Positions 1-11,015 of a DNA stretch of 64,000 nt are shown one piece after another. Each line of letters begins with the position of its first letter. The first letter of the stretch is position 1. Position numbers and translations under genes: made by a program. Origin of the DNA: Denitrificimonas caeni (lineage in GTDB: Bacteria > Pseudomonadota > Gammaproteobacteria > Pseudomonadales > Pseudomonadaceae); assembly GCF_905120345.1 (NCBI RefSeq), contig NZ_CAJHOA010000001.1, forward strand, positions 372,001 to 436,000. The letters are read 5' to 3'. Under the pieces are notes generated by a model, which saw only the letters and a list, made by a program, of their open reading frames with translations, made no database searches and had not been told where the DNA came from.

Positions 1-598
1 GAATATTAGGTAGTTGCGCCACCACGCCAATCGAACCGAGTACCGCAAAAGGCGCACTCAAAATTTTATCGCCAATGCAAGCCATCATATAACCGCCGCT
101 GGCAGCAACTTTATCAACACAGACAGTTAACGGAATCTGCGCATCTCGAATACGTGCTAACTGTGATGATGCCAAGCCATAACTGTGGACCATACCGCCG
201 CCACTTTCTAAACGGAGCACCACTTCATCAGTCGACTTAGCGACGCCTAACAGCGCAGTAATTTCATGACGTAAGTTTTCTACTGCAGAGGCTTTAATAT
301 CGCCATCAAAATCTAAAACATAAACGCGGTTTTTTTCAATGCCAGCTTTTCTATCTTGCTGTAACTTGGTTTTATTGGCTTTTTTTAATGTTTTTAATTG
401 AGCTTTATCCAATACGCTATATTCAACAGTTTGTTTCAGCTCTTCGTAAAACTCATTCATGCTGCTAACCAGCAACTCACCACCTTTACTACGACCGCGC
501 GAACGTAAAGACGCAGCCACAGACAGCACCACCACAATAACAACCAGCACCGTTACGGCGCGTGCTAGAAAACCAGCATATTCAAGTAAAAAATCCAC
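1..598 (-). CDS. sohB: SohB-family inner-membrane serine peptidase, N-terminal part (cut by window edge)
   Basis: Amino-terminal portion of a membrane-anchored S49 peptidase; the rest lies beyond the left edge. Reading from a GTG at 598 gives VDFLLEYAGFLARAVTVLV and one hydrophobic segment (about residues 8-28), a basic stretch (SLRSRGRSKGGE), the SohB N-terminal region, then the start of the S49 fold with VYVLDFDGDIKAS, RLESGGGMVHSYG and DKVAASGGYMMAC; the Ser of ASGGY is the expected nucleophile. The GTG is chosen because AAGGAG stands six bases before it and no ATG fits. Family members degrade membrane or signal-peptide remnants; the physiological substrate is not known. Partial, so no statement about the C-terminus is possible. 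Confidence 0.92.
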   Translation of the reverse strand, partial: MDFLLEYAGFLARAVTVLVVIVVVLSVAASLRSRGRSKGGELLVSSMNEFYEELKQTVEYSVLDKAQLKTLKKANKTKLQQDRKAGIEKNRVYVLDFDGDIKASAVENLRHEITALLGVAKSTDEVVLRLESGGGMVHSYGLASSQLARIRDAQIPLTVCVDKVAASGGYMMACIGDKILSAPFAVLGSIGVVAQLPNI

Positions 599-879
599 TG
601 TAAACTCCTTAAACGATAGTGATTGTTATCTTACCTGAGCCTGCACCCGCCTTCATAACGTTTATCTAACATGCACAGCACCAGCCGCATTACTAGACCA
701 GCAACAACCGCTGTCAGCACACGATGCCGGCACAATACTAGACTTCGCTGCAGCATAAGCACGGGCACATAAATTTAAGTTAAACAGATATTTTTTTACT
801 GCGTTTTCAAACAATCGTATGAATTTCATTTGACAGCTTAGCAGCTTCACAATAATCTCCATGGTTCGCATAGCAACAG

Positions 880-1602
880 GTGTGTATTGATTTGGGCAGC
901 ATCTATTTAATTCGACACGGGCAAGCCTCGTTTGGTGCAGAGAACTACGATGTACTCTCCACCCTTGGTATGCAGCAAGCAGAGATCCTTGGCGATTATT
1001 TAATCGAGACTGGGGTTACTCTTACCGCGTGCTTTAGTGGTGAGATGCAACGCCAGCAAGATACTGCTCTGGCCACGCTCAGTCGTTACTCTGAGGCCAA
1101 CTTATCTGCACCTGTTCTAAATATTGATAGCGCCTTTAATGAAATTGATGCCGACCGTGTAATTCGTTTAATTGTTCCGCACATTATCGAACAAGAGCCC
1201 AATGCGATTAACAGCCTGCGCAACCCTTTACAAAATAGAGCAGAGTTTCAGCGTTTATTTGCGATGATTATGCAGCGCTGGGCCGCAGATATTGATGATA
1301 TTCCTGAGTACTTGCGCTGGTCGAGATTTATCCAGAATGTAGAGGCCGGCTTAGAGCGTGTGCTCAGCAATGCAGGCGCGGATGCGCAGATCGGTATTTT
1401 CACCTCAGGTGGCACCATTACTGCTTTTCTACACCTCCTGACGGGCATCAGCGCAGATAGAGCCTTTGATCTTAATTGGCAAATTGTAAACACTTCATTG
1501 AGTCGTCTAAAGTTTCGCAACGACTCAGTGGTACTGACTTCTTTTAACAGTCATGCACACCTTGACCTGTTAAAGAATAAAAAACTCATCACCTACCGTT
1601 GA
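880..1602 (+). CDS. Histidine phosphatase (phosphoglycerate mutase-like) family protein
   Basis: A 240-residue protein of the histidine phosphatase superfamily. The phosphate-accepting motif is LIRHGQASFG near residues 11-20. The second histidine normally found in a late V-x-H-G-G motif is not present: the equivalent stretch reads IFTSGGTITAF, a variant that I believe recurs in a Pseudomonas subfamily but which means activity should not be assumed. No signal peptide, so cytosolic. Start is uncertain: GTG at 880 or TTG at 892; neither has a strong ribosome binding site. It is followed 53 bases later by the SCP2-like gene on the same strand, and the two may form a unit. Substrate unknown. Confidence 0.8.
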   Translation: MCIDLGSIYLIRHGQASFGAENYDVLSTLGMQQAEILGDYLIETGVTLTACFSGEMQRQQDTALATLSRYSEANLSAPVLNIDSAFNEIDADRVIRLIVPHIIEQEPNAINSLRNPLQNRAEFQRLFAMIMQRWAADIDDIPEYLRWSRFIQNVEAGLERVLSNAGADAQIGIFTSGGTITAFLHLLTGISADRAFDLNWQIVNTSLSRLKFRNDSVVLTSFNSHAHLDLLKNKKLITYR

Positions 1603-1655
1603 GTTATTAATATCACGCGGTCTACACCGCACAAAAACCTTAAAAAGGACCTACT

Positions 1656-1970
1656 ATGTCTTCTACCGCCGATATCATTAATACTCTAACCGCTAAATTT
1701 AACGCTACAGCTGCTGCTGGCTTAGATTTAGTATTTCAGTTCAATATTGAAGATGCTGAAAACTACTACGTCACTGTTAAAGACGGTACCTGCGATGTAC
1801 AAGCCGGTGACAATGATGATGCTAACGTCACCTTGATCATGGACAGCGAAACCTTCAAAGGTATCGCTACAGGCGAGACTGATGGTATGCAGGCCTTTAT
1901 GGGCGGCAAACTGCGCACTGAAGGCGACATGATGTTAGCGATGAAACTCAGCGAACTGTTCCCCGTTTAA
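1656..1970 (+). CDS. SCP2 sterol-binding-fold small protein
   Basis: A 104-residue acidic protein with the SCP2 fold signature: VFQFNIEDAENYYVTVKDG, then a TLIMDSETFKGIATGETDG block and KLRTEGDMMLAMKLSELF at the C-terminus. Bacterial stand-alone SCP2 proteins are thought to bind hydrophobic ligands such as acyl chains; no ligand can be read from sequence. A clear AAAAAGGA ribosome binding site precedes the ATG. It lies downstream of the histidine phosphatase gene and ends just before a strong intrinsic terminator, so it closes that small transcription unit. Confidence 0.85.
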   Translation: MSSTADIINTLTAKFNATAAAGLDLVFQFNIEDAENYYVTVKDGTCDVQAGDNDDANVTLIMDSETFKGIATGETDGMQAFMGGKLRTEGDMMLAMKLSELFPV

Positions 1971-1987
1971 GCGACAAGCTAGCAACA

Positions 1988-2018
1988 AAAAAAGCCGGAT
2001 TGTTATCCGGCTTTTTTT
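1988..2018 (+). terminator. Intrinsic terminator after the SCP2 gene
   Basis: Perfect stem AGCCGGAT (1993-2000), loop TGTT, ATCCGGCT (2005-2012), flanked by an A-run and a T-run of seven. The A and T runs make it usable in both directions, but the convergent cstA gene ends a further 110 bases away. Confidence 0.9.
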
Positions 2019-2128
2019 GTCTCATAAAATTGTCTAGAGATAGTCTTTCTTAATTCTAAACGGAACACCCAGCATTATTCACCAAGTGCCCATTTATATT
2101 CAGTCAGAATAGCAATCGTCCAGTTTTA

Positions 2129-3607
2129 CTATACTGCTGGTTTTATTTTAATCTTGGCAATGTGTTTTTGATTCTGCAATACCAATCCGACTAAACAAAT
2201 AACAGCCGTGACAACACCAATTATCTTGCTGTATTCCATCGGTAAATTCAGACCTATGCCCGCTGTAGCAATATACGACACAGTGACAGCTGTACCGATC
2301 ACCGCTGGAATACTAACAATCCAGTGGAAAGTGCCTCGATCGAACAAGTACTTAGTGGCTAACCACAGCACACTGGTTGACAGCAACATGTTTGAGAAGG
2401 CGAAATATCGCCAAATCAACGCAAAGTCGAGGAACGTCATTAAATAGGCAATAGCCAATATTGGCGCTGACAATGCCAGTCTGTGTAAGGTTGTTTGTGA
2501 GATATTAAACGCATCCATAATCGTTAAACGCAACGAACGGAATGCTGTATCACCCGAGGTGATCGGGAAGATTGCTACAGCAAGAATCGCCATCACACCA
2601 CCGAACACACCAAGATAACTGGTGGCAATATGATTGACCACTAAACCAGGCCCACCTAAGTCGAGCATCGCTTTTAAGCCGACATAACCTTCTGGGAAGG
2701 CTGCAATACCTGCCAATGCCCACACACAAGCAACGATACCTTCGCAGACCATCGCACCATAAAACACTGGACGCGCATATTTTTCATTGGTTAGACAACG
2801 CGCAATCATCGGCGATTGCGTCGAGTGAAAACCACTGATCGCCCCACAAGTGATAGTTACAAACAACAGTGGCCAGACTGGTAATCCACCAGGGTTTGGG
2901 GTTAAGAAATCATGTTCATGGTGGCCATCGAAGTAAGCAAAAATATCCGTTATTTCTGGCAAATGCGGTGCATTCATCAATAAAGCAACGGCAATAAGGC
3001 TTGTCATGATAATCATCAACAAACCAAATGCAGGGTAAAGTTTGGTGATGATCTTATCAATTGGCAACAATGTCGCCAAAAAGTAATACCCTAAGATCAC
3101 CAACACCCAAAAGGTATTGCCTGCTAAAAAAGTACCCTCAAAGTAGGATAAATTACTCAGCAGCCCTGCAGGGCTCATAATAAAGACCACACCGACAAAA
3201 AACAGCAGCATGGCGGTAAAGATCAACATAATGCCTTTGAAAACCACGTTGTAATAATGTCCGGCAATTTCAGGCAAGCTTTTACCGTCTTCTTTCAGGC
3301 TCATCACACCAGAGAAGTAGTCATGTACCGCGCCACCGAGCACGTTACCAATAACGATCCAGACCAAGGCAATCGGTCCATATAAAGCACCAAGGATCGG
3401 GCCAAAAATGGGACCAACACCGGCAATGTTTAAGAACTGAATTAAAAACGCTTTAGCTGGATGGATGGCAACGTAGTCCACGCCATCATGTAAACGCTCC
3501 TGTGGGGTTATAGCTGTAGGGTCGATACCCGCTTGTTTTTCAACAAATGGGCTGTAGAACTTATATCCGAGAATAAGTATGGTGATACTGATAAAGAAAA
3601 TTAGCAT
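2129..3607 (-). CDS. cstA: CstA-family carbon starvation / pyruvate-type transporter (short form)
   Basis: A 492-residue polytopic membrane protein, about a dozen hydrophobic segments, with the CstA hallmarks near the N-terminus: HPAKAFLIQFLNIAGVGP and GPILGALYGP, then VLGGAVHDYFSGVMSLK, and later GFHSTQSPMIARCL. Family members characterised in enterobacteria (CstA, BtsT) are proton-coupled pyruvate/peptide-related carriers. It is shorter than the about 700-residue enterobacterial proteins and matches the shorter branch of the family, so the substrate is uncertain. ATG start with AGGAA eight bases upstream. It is monocistronic: terminator of speE lies upstream and an opposed gene downstream. 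Confidence 0.88.
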   Translation of the reverse strand: MLIFFISITILILGYKFYSPFVEKQAGIDPTAITPQERLHDGVDYVAIHPAKAFLIQFLNIAGVGPIFGPILGALYGPIALVWIVIGNVLGGAVHDYFSGVMSLKEDGKSLPEIAGHYYNVVFKGIMLIFTAMLLFFVGVVFIMSPAGLLSNLSYFEGTFLAGNTFWVLVILGYYFLATLLPIDKIITKLYPAFGLLMIIMTSLIAVALLMNAPHLPEITDIFAYFDGHHEHDFLTPNPGGLPVWPLLFVTITCGAISGFHSTQSPMIARCLTNEKYARPVFYGAMVCEGIVACVWALAGIAAFPEGYVGLKAMLDLGGPGLVVNHIATSYLGVFGGVMAILAVAIFPITSGDTAFRSLRLTIMDAFNISQTTLHRLALSAPILAIAYLMTFLDFALIWRYFAFSNMLLSTSVLWLATKYLFDRGTFHWIVSIPAVIGTAVTVSYIATAGIGLNLPMEYSKIIGVVTAVICLVGLVLQNQKHIAKIKIKPAV

Positions 3608-3762
3608 AGAGCAAATTCCTAAATTATTTTAGTTATGTTGATGTAAGTCGTCGCAAGACATTGCACGCAGATGGCAAGATAGCATGTTAAATATCAACTC
3701 AACATAGCTTTATATGCTTGGCCCTGTGCCTAATGAAAGATAACCACATAAACACATAAAAA

Positions 3763-3797
3763 AGCCCCACTTTAGCGTCTAAAGTGGGGCTTTTTTA
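3763..3797 (-). terminator. Intrinsic terminator of speE
   Basis: Perfect 11-bp stem AGCCCCACTTT / AAAGTGGGGCT (3763-3773 and 3781-3791) with a 7-base loop and A/T runs on both sides. It sits 11 bases past the speE stop, so it ends speE transcription; it also insulates the cstA promoter region. Confidence 0.92.
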
Positions 3798-3808
3798 TGA
3801 TGAACGCT

Positions 3809-4669
3809 TTAATCGTTGCTCGGTTTACCAATCGCTTGCAGCACATATTGTGGCAAAGCAAAAGCGGCTTGATGGATATCCGCATTGTAGTAACGCGTGA
3901 CAATACCGCTGCCAGCAAAACGCTGACGTAAAACATCTAAACTGGTATGACGTGTCTCACGGTTTTTAGCCGCCCATGCAAAAGTCATGCTACCACCGAT
4001 ATACGTCGGTACGGCGGCATGATAAAAATGCCAGTCAGCAAATAAACCTTGAATATTTTTAGCTGTGGTTTGCACTTCATCGATTTGCAAAAATGGCGTA
4101 CCATTTTGCGCAACCAGAATACCGTCATCGGTTAAGCAACGATGACAGGCATGATAAAAGTCTTCTGAGAACAACACTTGTGCAGGACCGGTAGGATCTG
4201 GGCAGTCACTGATAATCACATCAAATTTTTCTGTGCAGTTGGCAATGAATCGCATGCCATCATCAATCACCAAATTCACTCGTGGATCATCGTAGGCGCC
4301 GCTGGAGTGATTGGGTAAGTATTCTTTGCACATATCAACAACGGCTTGGTCAATTTCCACCATAGTGATGCGATCGACGCTAGAGTGACGACACACTTCA
4401 CGTAACATACCACCGTCGCCACCGCCAATAATTAAAATATTACGCGCGAGACCGTGCGCGAGAATGGGCACGTGAGTGAGCATTTCATGATAAATAAACT
4501 CATCCGCTTCAGTGGTTTGAATCGCTCCATCGAGTGCCATCACGCGCCCCATTCGCGCACTCTCAAAAATGACTAAATGCTGATGCTCAGTACGTACTTC
4601 ATGTAGCATTTTTTCAATCTTAAAAAACTGCCCATAATTATCATGCAACGTTTCGCGGTAATCGGTCAT
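3809..4669 (-). CDS. speE: Spermidine synthase (polyamine aminopropyltransferase)
   Basis: Transfers the aminopropyl group of decarboxylated S-adenosylmethionine to putrescine. The 286-residue protein starts [18 protein letters not shown] and carries the family blocks [34 protein letters not shown] (nucleotide-binding glycine loop), [16 protein letters not shown] and the active-site region [14 protein letters not shown]. The length is that of E. coli SpeE (288). I chose the ATG at 4669 because GAGGA precedes it; an earlier in-frame ATG at 4717 would add 16 residues with no support. The gene has its own terminator. No speD is in view. Confidence 0.95.
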   Translation of the reverse strand: MTDYRETLHDNYGQFFKIEKMLHEVRTEHQHLVIFESARMGRVMALDGAIQTTEADEFIYHEMLTHVPILAHGLARNILIIGGGDGGMLREVCRHSSVDRITMVEIDQAVVDMCKEYLPNHSSGAYDDPRVNLVIDDGMRFIANCTEKFDVIISDCPDPTGPAQVLFSEDFYHACHRCLTDDGILVAQNGTPFLQIDEVQTTAKNIQGLFADWHFYHAAVPTYIGGSMTFAWAAKNRETRHTSLDVLRQRFAGSGIVTRYYNADIHQAAFALPQYVLQAIGKPSND

Positions 4670-4803
4670 GGTGATCCTCAATGTGTCAAATAAAAACCTG
4701 CGACGATTATACGGCAATCATCGGCTAATAAGGCATGTTTAGCCGATTAAGACTGGCCGACAGCAAGCCGTTTCTCAACTAACATGGGGCTGATTATTGG
4801 TTT

Positions 4804-5793
<990 letters not shown>

Positions 5794-5901
5794 TCAGTGC
5801 AGCGAACCTAAAAATATTCGACTACTTATAACTGCAACAGTAAATTTATTCCAGCGTTATAACCATATATTTATAAAGTAAGCTGACATCAGGTGTATTT
5901 A

Positions 5902-6624
5902 ATGATCAATGCAGCACCACCTGCAGAATTTTTAAACGATTTCCAACAACACTGGCCATTCCCTACCCCCTTAGCCGCGTGCACGTTGGTATCGACACGC
6001 TTTAACGAGCAAGCATTAAGTCCGGATCTGTTGACTCACTACGCTATTACTGCACCTAAAGCAGCCATCAAGCGTCAAGCTGAGTTTTTAGCAGCGCGTT
6101 TGTGTGCTCGCGAAGCTTTACGTCTACAAACCGGTCACGCGGACCTACCCACTGCGCAAAACAAGAGCCGTATACCTCGTTGGCCAGCGCACAGTTGTGG
6201 TTCGATGTCGCACAGCCATAATATTTGCGCAGCGATTGTCGGTACTAACAACTGCTGGCAAGGATTTGGCCTGGATATCGAAAAACCAATCTCGAATCAG
6301 CGTGCACAGCGTTTAGCACACACTATTTTAACGCCTGCGGAGTACAGCACTTACCTGCGTTTAGATAACAATCGGCAAGCCATGTACTTGACCTTGGTGT
6401 TTTCATTTAAAGAGAGTTTGTTTAAAGCACTCAATCCACTGACGGGAACATACTTTAGTTTTCACGACGCCCAGGTGCTGGACTTGGAGGTTGCGCAGAC
6501 TGGCCATGCACGCTTGCGCTTGTGCAAAGATTTATCGACCATTTGGCAAGCCGGTTGCGAACTAGAAGGACAGTTTGCGCGTCTGCACAACAGCGCTCTG
6601 ACCCTAGTGGCTGTTGCGACTTAG
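5902..6624 (+). CDS. pcpS: 4'-phosphopantetheinyl transferase, EntD/PcpS type
   Basis: Transfers phosphopantetheine from CoA to a Ser of carrier proteins. A 240-residue protein with the two family motifs: GFGLDIEKP (Asp125 and Glu127 bind Mg) and FSFKESLFKALNP (Lys170, Glu171, Lys175). In P. aeruginosa the single enzyme PcpS serves both fatty acid synthesis and siderophore synthesis; whether this is the only one here cannot be told. Start: ATG 5902 is preferred over the GTG at 5893 because AGGTG lies just upstream of the ATG; the difference is three residues. Converges on MTIP with a hairpin between. Confidence 0.88.
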   Translation: MINAAPPAEFLNDFQQHWPFPTPLAACTLVSTRFNEQALSPDLLTHYAITAPKAAIKRQAEFLAARLCAREALRLQTGHADLPTAQNKSRIPRWPAHSCGSMSHSHNICAAIVGTNNCWQGFGLDIEKPISNQRAQRLAHTILTPAEYSTYLRLDNNRQAMYLTLVFSFKESLFKALNPLTGTYFSFHDAQVLDLEVAQTGHARLRLCKDLSTIWQAGCELEGQFARLHNSALTLVAVAT

Positions 6625-6630
6625 GGTTGC

Positions 6631-6670
6631 GCCATAAGCTCACGTCACAACGCGGCTTATGGCTTTATAA
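6631..6670 (+). terminator. Probable terminator after the phosphopantetheinyl transferase gene
   Basis: Perfect 9-bp stem GCCATAAGC (6631-6639) and GCTTATGGC (6655-6663) with a 15-base loop followed by TTTATAA. The U-tract is weak, so efficiency is uncertain. It lies between two convergent genes. Confidence 0.6.
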
Positions 6671-6673
6671 CAC

Positions 6674-8407
<1,734 letters not shown>

Positions 8408-8423
<16 letters not shown>

Positions 8424-8950
8424 AACGAATCCTTACGGGTTGCGTGCAGTATTTGTGTTTCTAAAACATGTTCACTGACTTCTACCGGACAGCTATCGGT
8501 TATCTGCTGATAGAGTTCAATAATGTCTTGGTTACGCATACGAATGCAGCCATGCGAATACGGCTGCCCTAAAAGCGCCTCATCGGCAGTGCCGTGAATA
8601 TAAATATAGCGACGAAAAGTATCACGATCGCCTAAGCGGTTGCGTCCCAGCTCACAGCCGCTAAGCCATAGAATACGACTCAGAATCCAATCACGCTGTG
8701 GATAGCGTTGCTGCAGTTCAGGCGACCAGATTTCTCCTGTCCAACGACGACCACGCAGCACCGCCATTGGCGGCAAATGACCACCAATTTTGGCTCGAAT
8801 ATAATGCATACCACGTGGTGTACATCCTGAGTTATTTTGCTCACCTGGGCCATTTAAGGCAGTGGAAATCGTATAGGTGCGCTGCAACTGCTGCTTAGAA
8901 AAAGCATACAGTCGTTGTTCTGCAATGGACACATGCAGATAATCAAACAT
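8408..8950 (-). CDS. YkuD (L,D-transpeptidase-fold) protein without signal peptide; probable cytosolic L,D-carboxypeptidase
   Basis: A 180-residue protein that is essentially a bare YkuD domain: LNGPGEQNNSGCTPRGMHYI, YIYIHGTADEALLG and the catalytic SHGCIRMRN motif (Cys near 141). It starts MFDYLHVSIAEQRLYAF, with no hydrophobic leader; an in-frame TAA just upstream of the ATG rules out a longer signal-bearing form. Periplasmic L,D-transpeptidases need export, so this should act in the cytosol. Acinetobacter ElsL/LdtK is a known signal-less YkuD protein acting as a cytosolic L,D-carboxypeptidase in peptidoglycan recycling, and the overlap with nagZ points the same way. Function is therefore inferred, not shown. 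It lies 24 bases after psrA. Confidence 0.85.
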
Positions 8951-8974
8951 GAATTCACCACACTGAGCTAAGGA

Positions 8975-9655
8975 TTAAGGTGTTTTCTTTTTAATCGCCG
9001 GTTGCATACCCACCACATCAATCACACTTTCGGCGCGTAAGCCTGCGGCTAAAAATGGCACCATCAAGCGCAACACCTGTTCAGTGGTCATGTGCACTTG
9101 ATATTCGGTCTCGGCAATCGCGCGCAAGGCTTTAATACCCGACATGCTAAACGCCGCGGCACCAATCATGAAATGTACACGCCAGAACAATTCAATCGGC
9201 CGGACCTCAGGCGCGGCCTCATGTAATAACAACATATAACGATGAAAAACCTTACCGTACATATCATTTAGGTAGCGACGCAAATGGCCCTGGCTTTGGC
9301 TAAAAGCCAAACCTAATAGACGCATAAAAATAGATAAGTCGTTACCACTGCGCGGCTTTACCGCGAGGGTTTGTTGAACCAATACATCCAGCAGCAACTC
9401 AACTGTCCACGCCGGCTGATCAGCGGCAGAACGGCGCTCTAACTCTTCGTCTAAACTGACACACAGCGGCCCAAGAAATCTTGAGAAAACGGCTTGAATC
9501 AGGGATTTTTTTGAGCCGAAATGATAGTTCACCGCCGCTAAGTTAACTTGGGCTTTACTGGTGATCAGACGCAAAGACGTTTCTGCAAAGCCCTTCTCCG
9601 CAAACAGAATCTCTGCTACATCTAAAATTCGTTCTACGGTGTCTGACTGAGCCAT
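8975..9655 (-). CDS. psrA: TetR-family regulator PsrA (long-chain fatty acid-responsive)
   Basis: A 226-residue TetR protein close to P. aeruginosa PsrA throughout: AQSDTVERILDVAEILFAEK, the helix-turn-helix ITSKAQVNLAAVNYHFGSKK (about 31-50), then KPRSGNDLSIFMRLLGLAF and ELFWRVHFMIGAAAFSMSG. In P. aeruginosa PsrA represses itself and beta-oxidation genes, is released by long-chain fatty acids, and activates rpoS. ATG with GGAG upstream. A 40-bp palindromic element containing a PsrA-type core lies directly upstream, consistent with autorepression. Downstream YkuD and nagZ genes could be read from the same promoter. Confidence 0.94.
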   Translation of the reverse strand: MAQSDTVERILDVAEILFAEKGFAETSLRLITSKAQVNLAAVNYHFGSKKSLIQAVFSRFLGPLCVSLDEELERRSAADQPAWTVELLLDVLVQQTLAVKPRSGNDLSIFMRLLGLAFSQSQGHLRRYLNDMYGKVFHRYMLLLHEAAPEVRPIELFWRVHFMIGAAAFSMSGIKALRAIAETEYQVHMTTEQVLRLMVPFLAAGLRAESVIDVVGMQPAIKKKTP

Positions 9656-9670
9656 GCAAATTTCACTCCA

Positions 9671-9710
9671 AGTAAAGGTGTTTCAAACTTACGTTTTAAA
9701 CACCTTTACT
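9671..9710. promoter_or_regulatory. Palindromic operator upstream of psrA
   Basis: Outer arms AGTAAAGGTGTTT (9671-9683) and AAACACCTTTACT (9698-9710) are perfect inverted repeats; inside lies CAAAC-TTAC-GTTTT, matching the published PsrA pattern of (C/G)AAAC-N2-4-GTTT(G/C) except for the last base. Over the whole 40 bases only two symmetric pairs fail (9684/9697 and 9689/9692). On the minus strand a perfect TTGACA (complement of 9710-9715) abuts the element, so the operator covers the promoter. Autorepression by PsrA is the inference. Confidence 0.75.
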
Positions 9711-9810
9711 GTCAAGCTTATTCACCCAGCAAAAGCACTTGCCACACAGCATCGCTGATGTGCCTTGTTTTTACTGAGCTGACAAAACGACTAAAATGCC
9801 GTCACAAGAA

Positions 9811-10644
9811 TTAATCACCGACCGATGTCCAGTCGATAAAGCCCAGTTGCCAAGTCGCTAAAATCAAGATGCCAAAGACAATACGATACCAGGCAAATAC
9901 CGCATAACTGTTATTAGCAATAAACTTCAATAAAGCACGTACGGCTAGCATGGCAAAAATAAAAGAGGTCACAAAGCCAATCGCAAAAACATACAAATCT
10001 TCGCCACCTGCAAAGAGTTCTCGGTGCTTATACACTGAGTACACCGTTGCACCGATCATGGTCGGCATGGCGAGGAAAAACGAAAACTCGGTGGCTGCTT
10101 TGCGCGATAAACCAAAAAACAAACCACCAATAATAGTTGAAGCCGAACGTGAAGTACCCGGTACTAATGCTAAGCATTGCGCACAACCAATCTTTAACGC
10201 CTGCTGCCACTTCATATCATCGACGGTTTCTGCTGCTATCTTATGCGGGCGTTTCTCCGCCCACAACATCACCAAACCGCCTACAACTAAAGCAGTCGCT
10301 ACCGTAATTGGATTAAAGAGCCACTTCTCAATCAGATCTGCAAAGCTTAAACCTAAAATCACCGCGGGCAGAAAAGCCACCAATAAATTGAATGTGAAAC
10401 GTTGTGCGCTCGCTTCGCGTGGCAAGCCCACGACAATCTCAATAATTTTGCGTCGATATTCCCACATCACCGCTAAAATAGCGGCCAGTTGAATAATAAT
10501 ATTAAAAGCTTTGGCGCGCTGCCCATCAAAACCAAGCGCATCTGCGACAATAATTTGGTGGCCTGTACTGGAAACAGGCAAAAACTCAGTTAATCCTTCA
10601 ACCACACCTAAAATAAACGCTTGTACCGCTAACCAGATATCCAT
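9811..10644 (-). CDS. uppP: Undecaprenyl-diphosphatase UppP/BacA
   Basis: Inner-membrane enzyme that dephosphorylates undecaprenyl pyrophosphate to regenerate the lipid carrier for cell-wall precursors. A 277-residue polytopic protein with both family motifs: [20 protein letters not shown] (about 14-33; E-rich motif and PVSSTGH) and [20 protein letters not shown] (about 160-179; PGxSRSG-like). Length is standard. ATG start with no strong ribosome binding site visible. It is read away from the chemoreceptor gene and toward psrA, which has its own promoter. Confidence 0.95.
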   Translation of the reverse strand: MDIWLAVQAFILGVVEGLTEFLPVSSTGHQIIVADALGFDGQRAKAFNIIIQLAAILAVMWEYRRKIIEIVVGLPREASAQRFTFNLLVAFLPAVILGLSFADLIEKWLFNPITVATALVVGGLVMLWAEKRPHKIAAETVDDMKWQQALKIGCAQCLALVPGTSRSASTIIGGLFFGLSRKAATEFSFFLAMPTMIGATVYSVYKHRELFAGGEDLYVFAIGFVTSFIFAMLAVRALLKFIANNSYAVFAWYRIVFGILILATWQLGFIDWTSVGD

Positions 10645-11015
10645 AAATTCCCATTAATTTTTTATCTATAACACAGCCGTGCATATTACCGCTGTGCTGC
10701 TGTCTTTTCACTGAATATTGTTGCTAATGAATCACTTAGCGCAGCACTCCAGCGCTTAGTCGCATGGTTTAATTAAGCAAAAACACTTAAAATCAAACCG
10801 CTGTACGACAGTATAATGCAAGATAGTTGATGCTTGTTGCGGGTTACAGTCAGCTCATTACGGCCACATTCAGCCGTGCATATAGCCAGTTAATCACTCT
10901 GATGACAATGACCCTAAACATTTTCTTAATATGTCCGATACAGCCATACAATCACACAGCATATTGATAGCAATCGCCCAGCACACTGCGATTGTGTTCT
11001 CTCAGGAGTTGCACG
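10645..11015. other. 371-base divergent intergenic region (uppP / chemoreceptor)
   Basis: No ORF of note. It must contain the uppP promoter on the minus strand and holds a sigma-28-like element for the chemoreceptor near its right end. A short imperfect repeat (CACAGC ... GCTGTG, about 10674-10701) lies near the uppP start. Nothing else recognised. Confidence 0.6.
10915..10941 (+). promoter_or_regulatory. Sigma-28 (FliA)-like promoter of the chemoreceptor gene
   Basis: TAAA (10915-10918), 15-base spacer, TCCGATAC (10934-10941). The FliA consensus is TAAA-N15-GCCGATAA, so the -35 is exact, spacing exact and six of eight -10 positions agree. Predicted start about 65 bases before the ATG. Chemoreceptor genes are classical FliA targets. 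Confidence 0.6.

Noticed and set aside
662-871. 69-codon open frame on the minus strand upstream of sohB
   Set aside because: Low-complexity Ala/Ser-rich tail, no ribosome binding site, and it lies in the divergent promoter area of sohB; no recognisable product.
3631-3709. Inverted pair AGTTATGTTGA / TCAACATAGCT upstream of cstA
   Set aside because: Arms are 57 bases apart with one mismatch; plausible by chance, so not listed as an operator.
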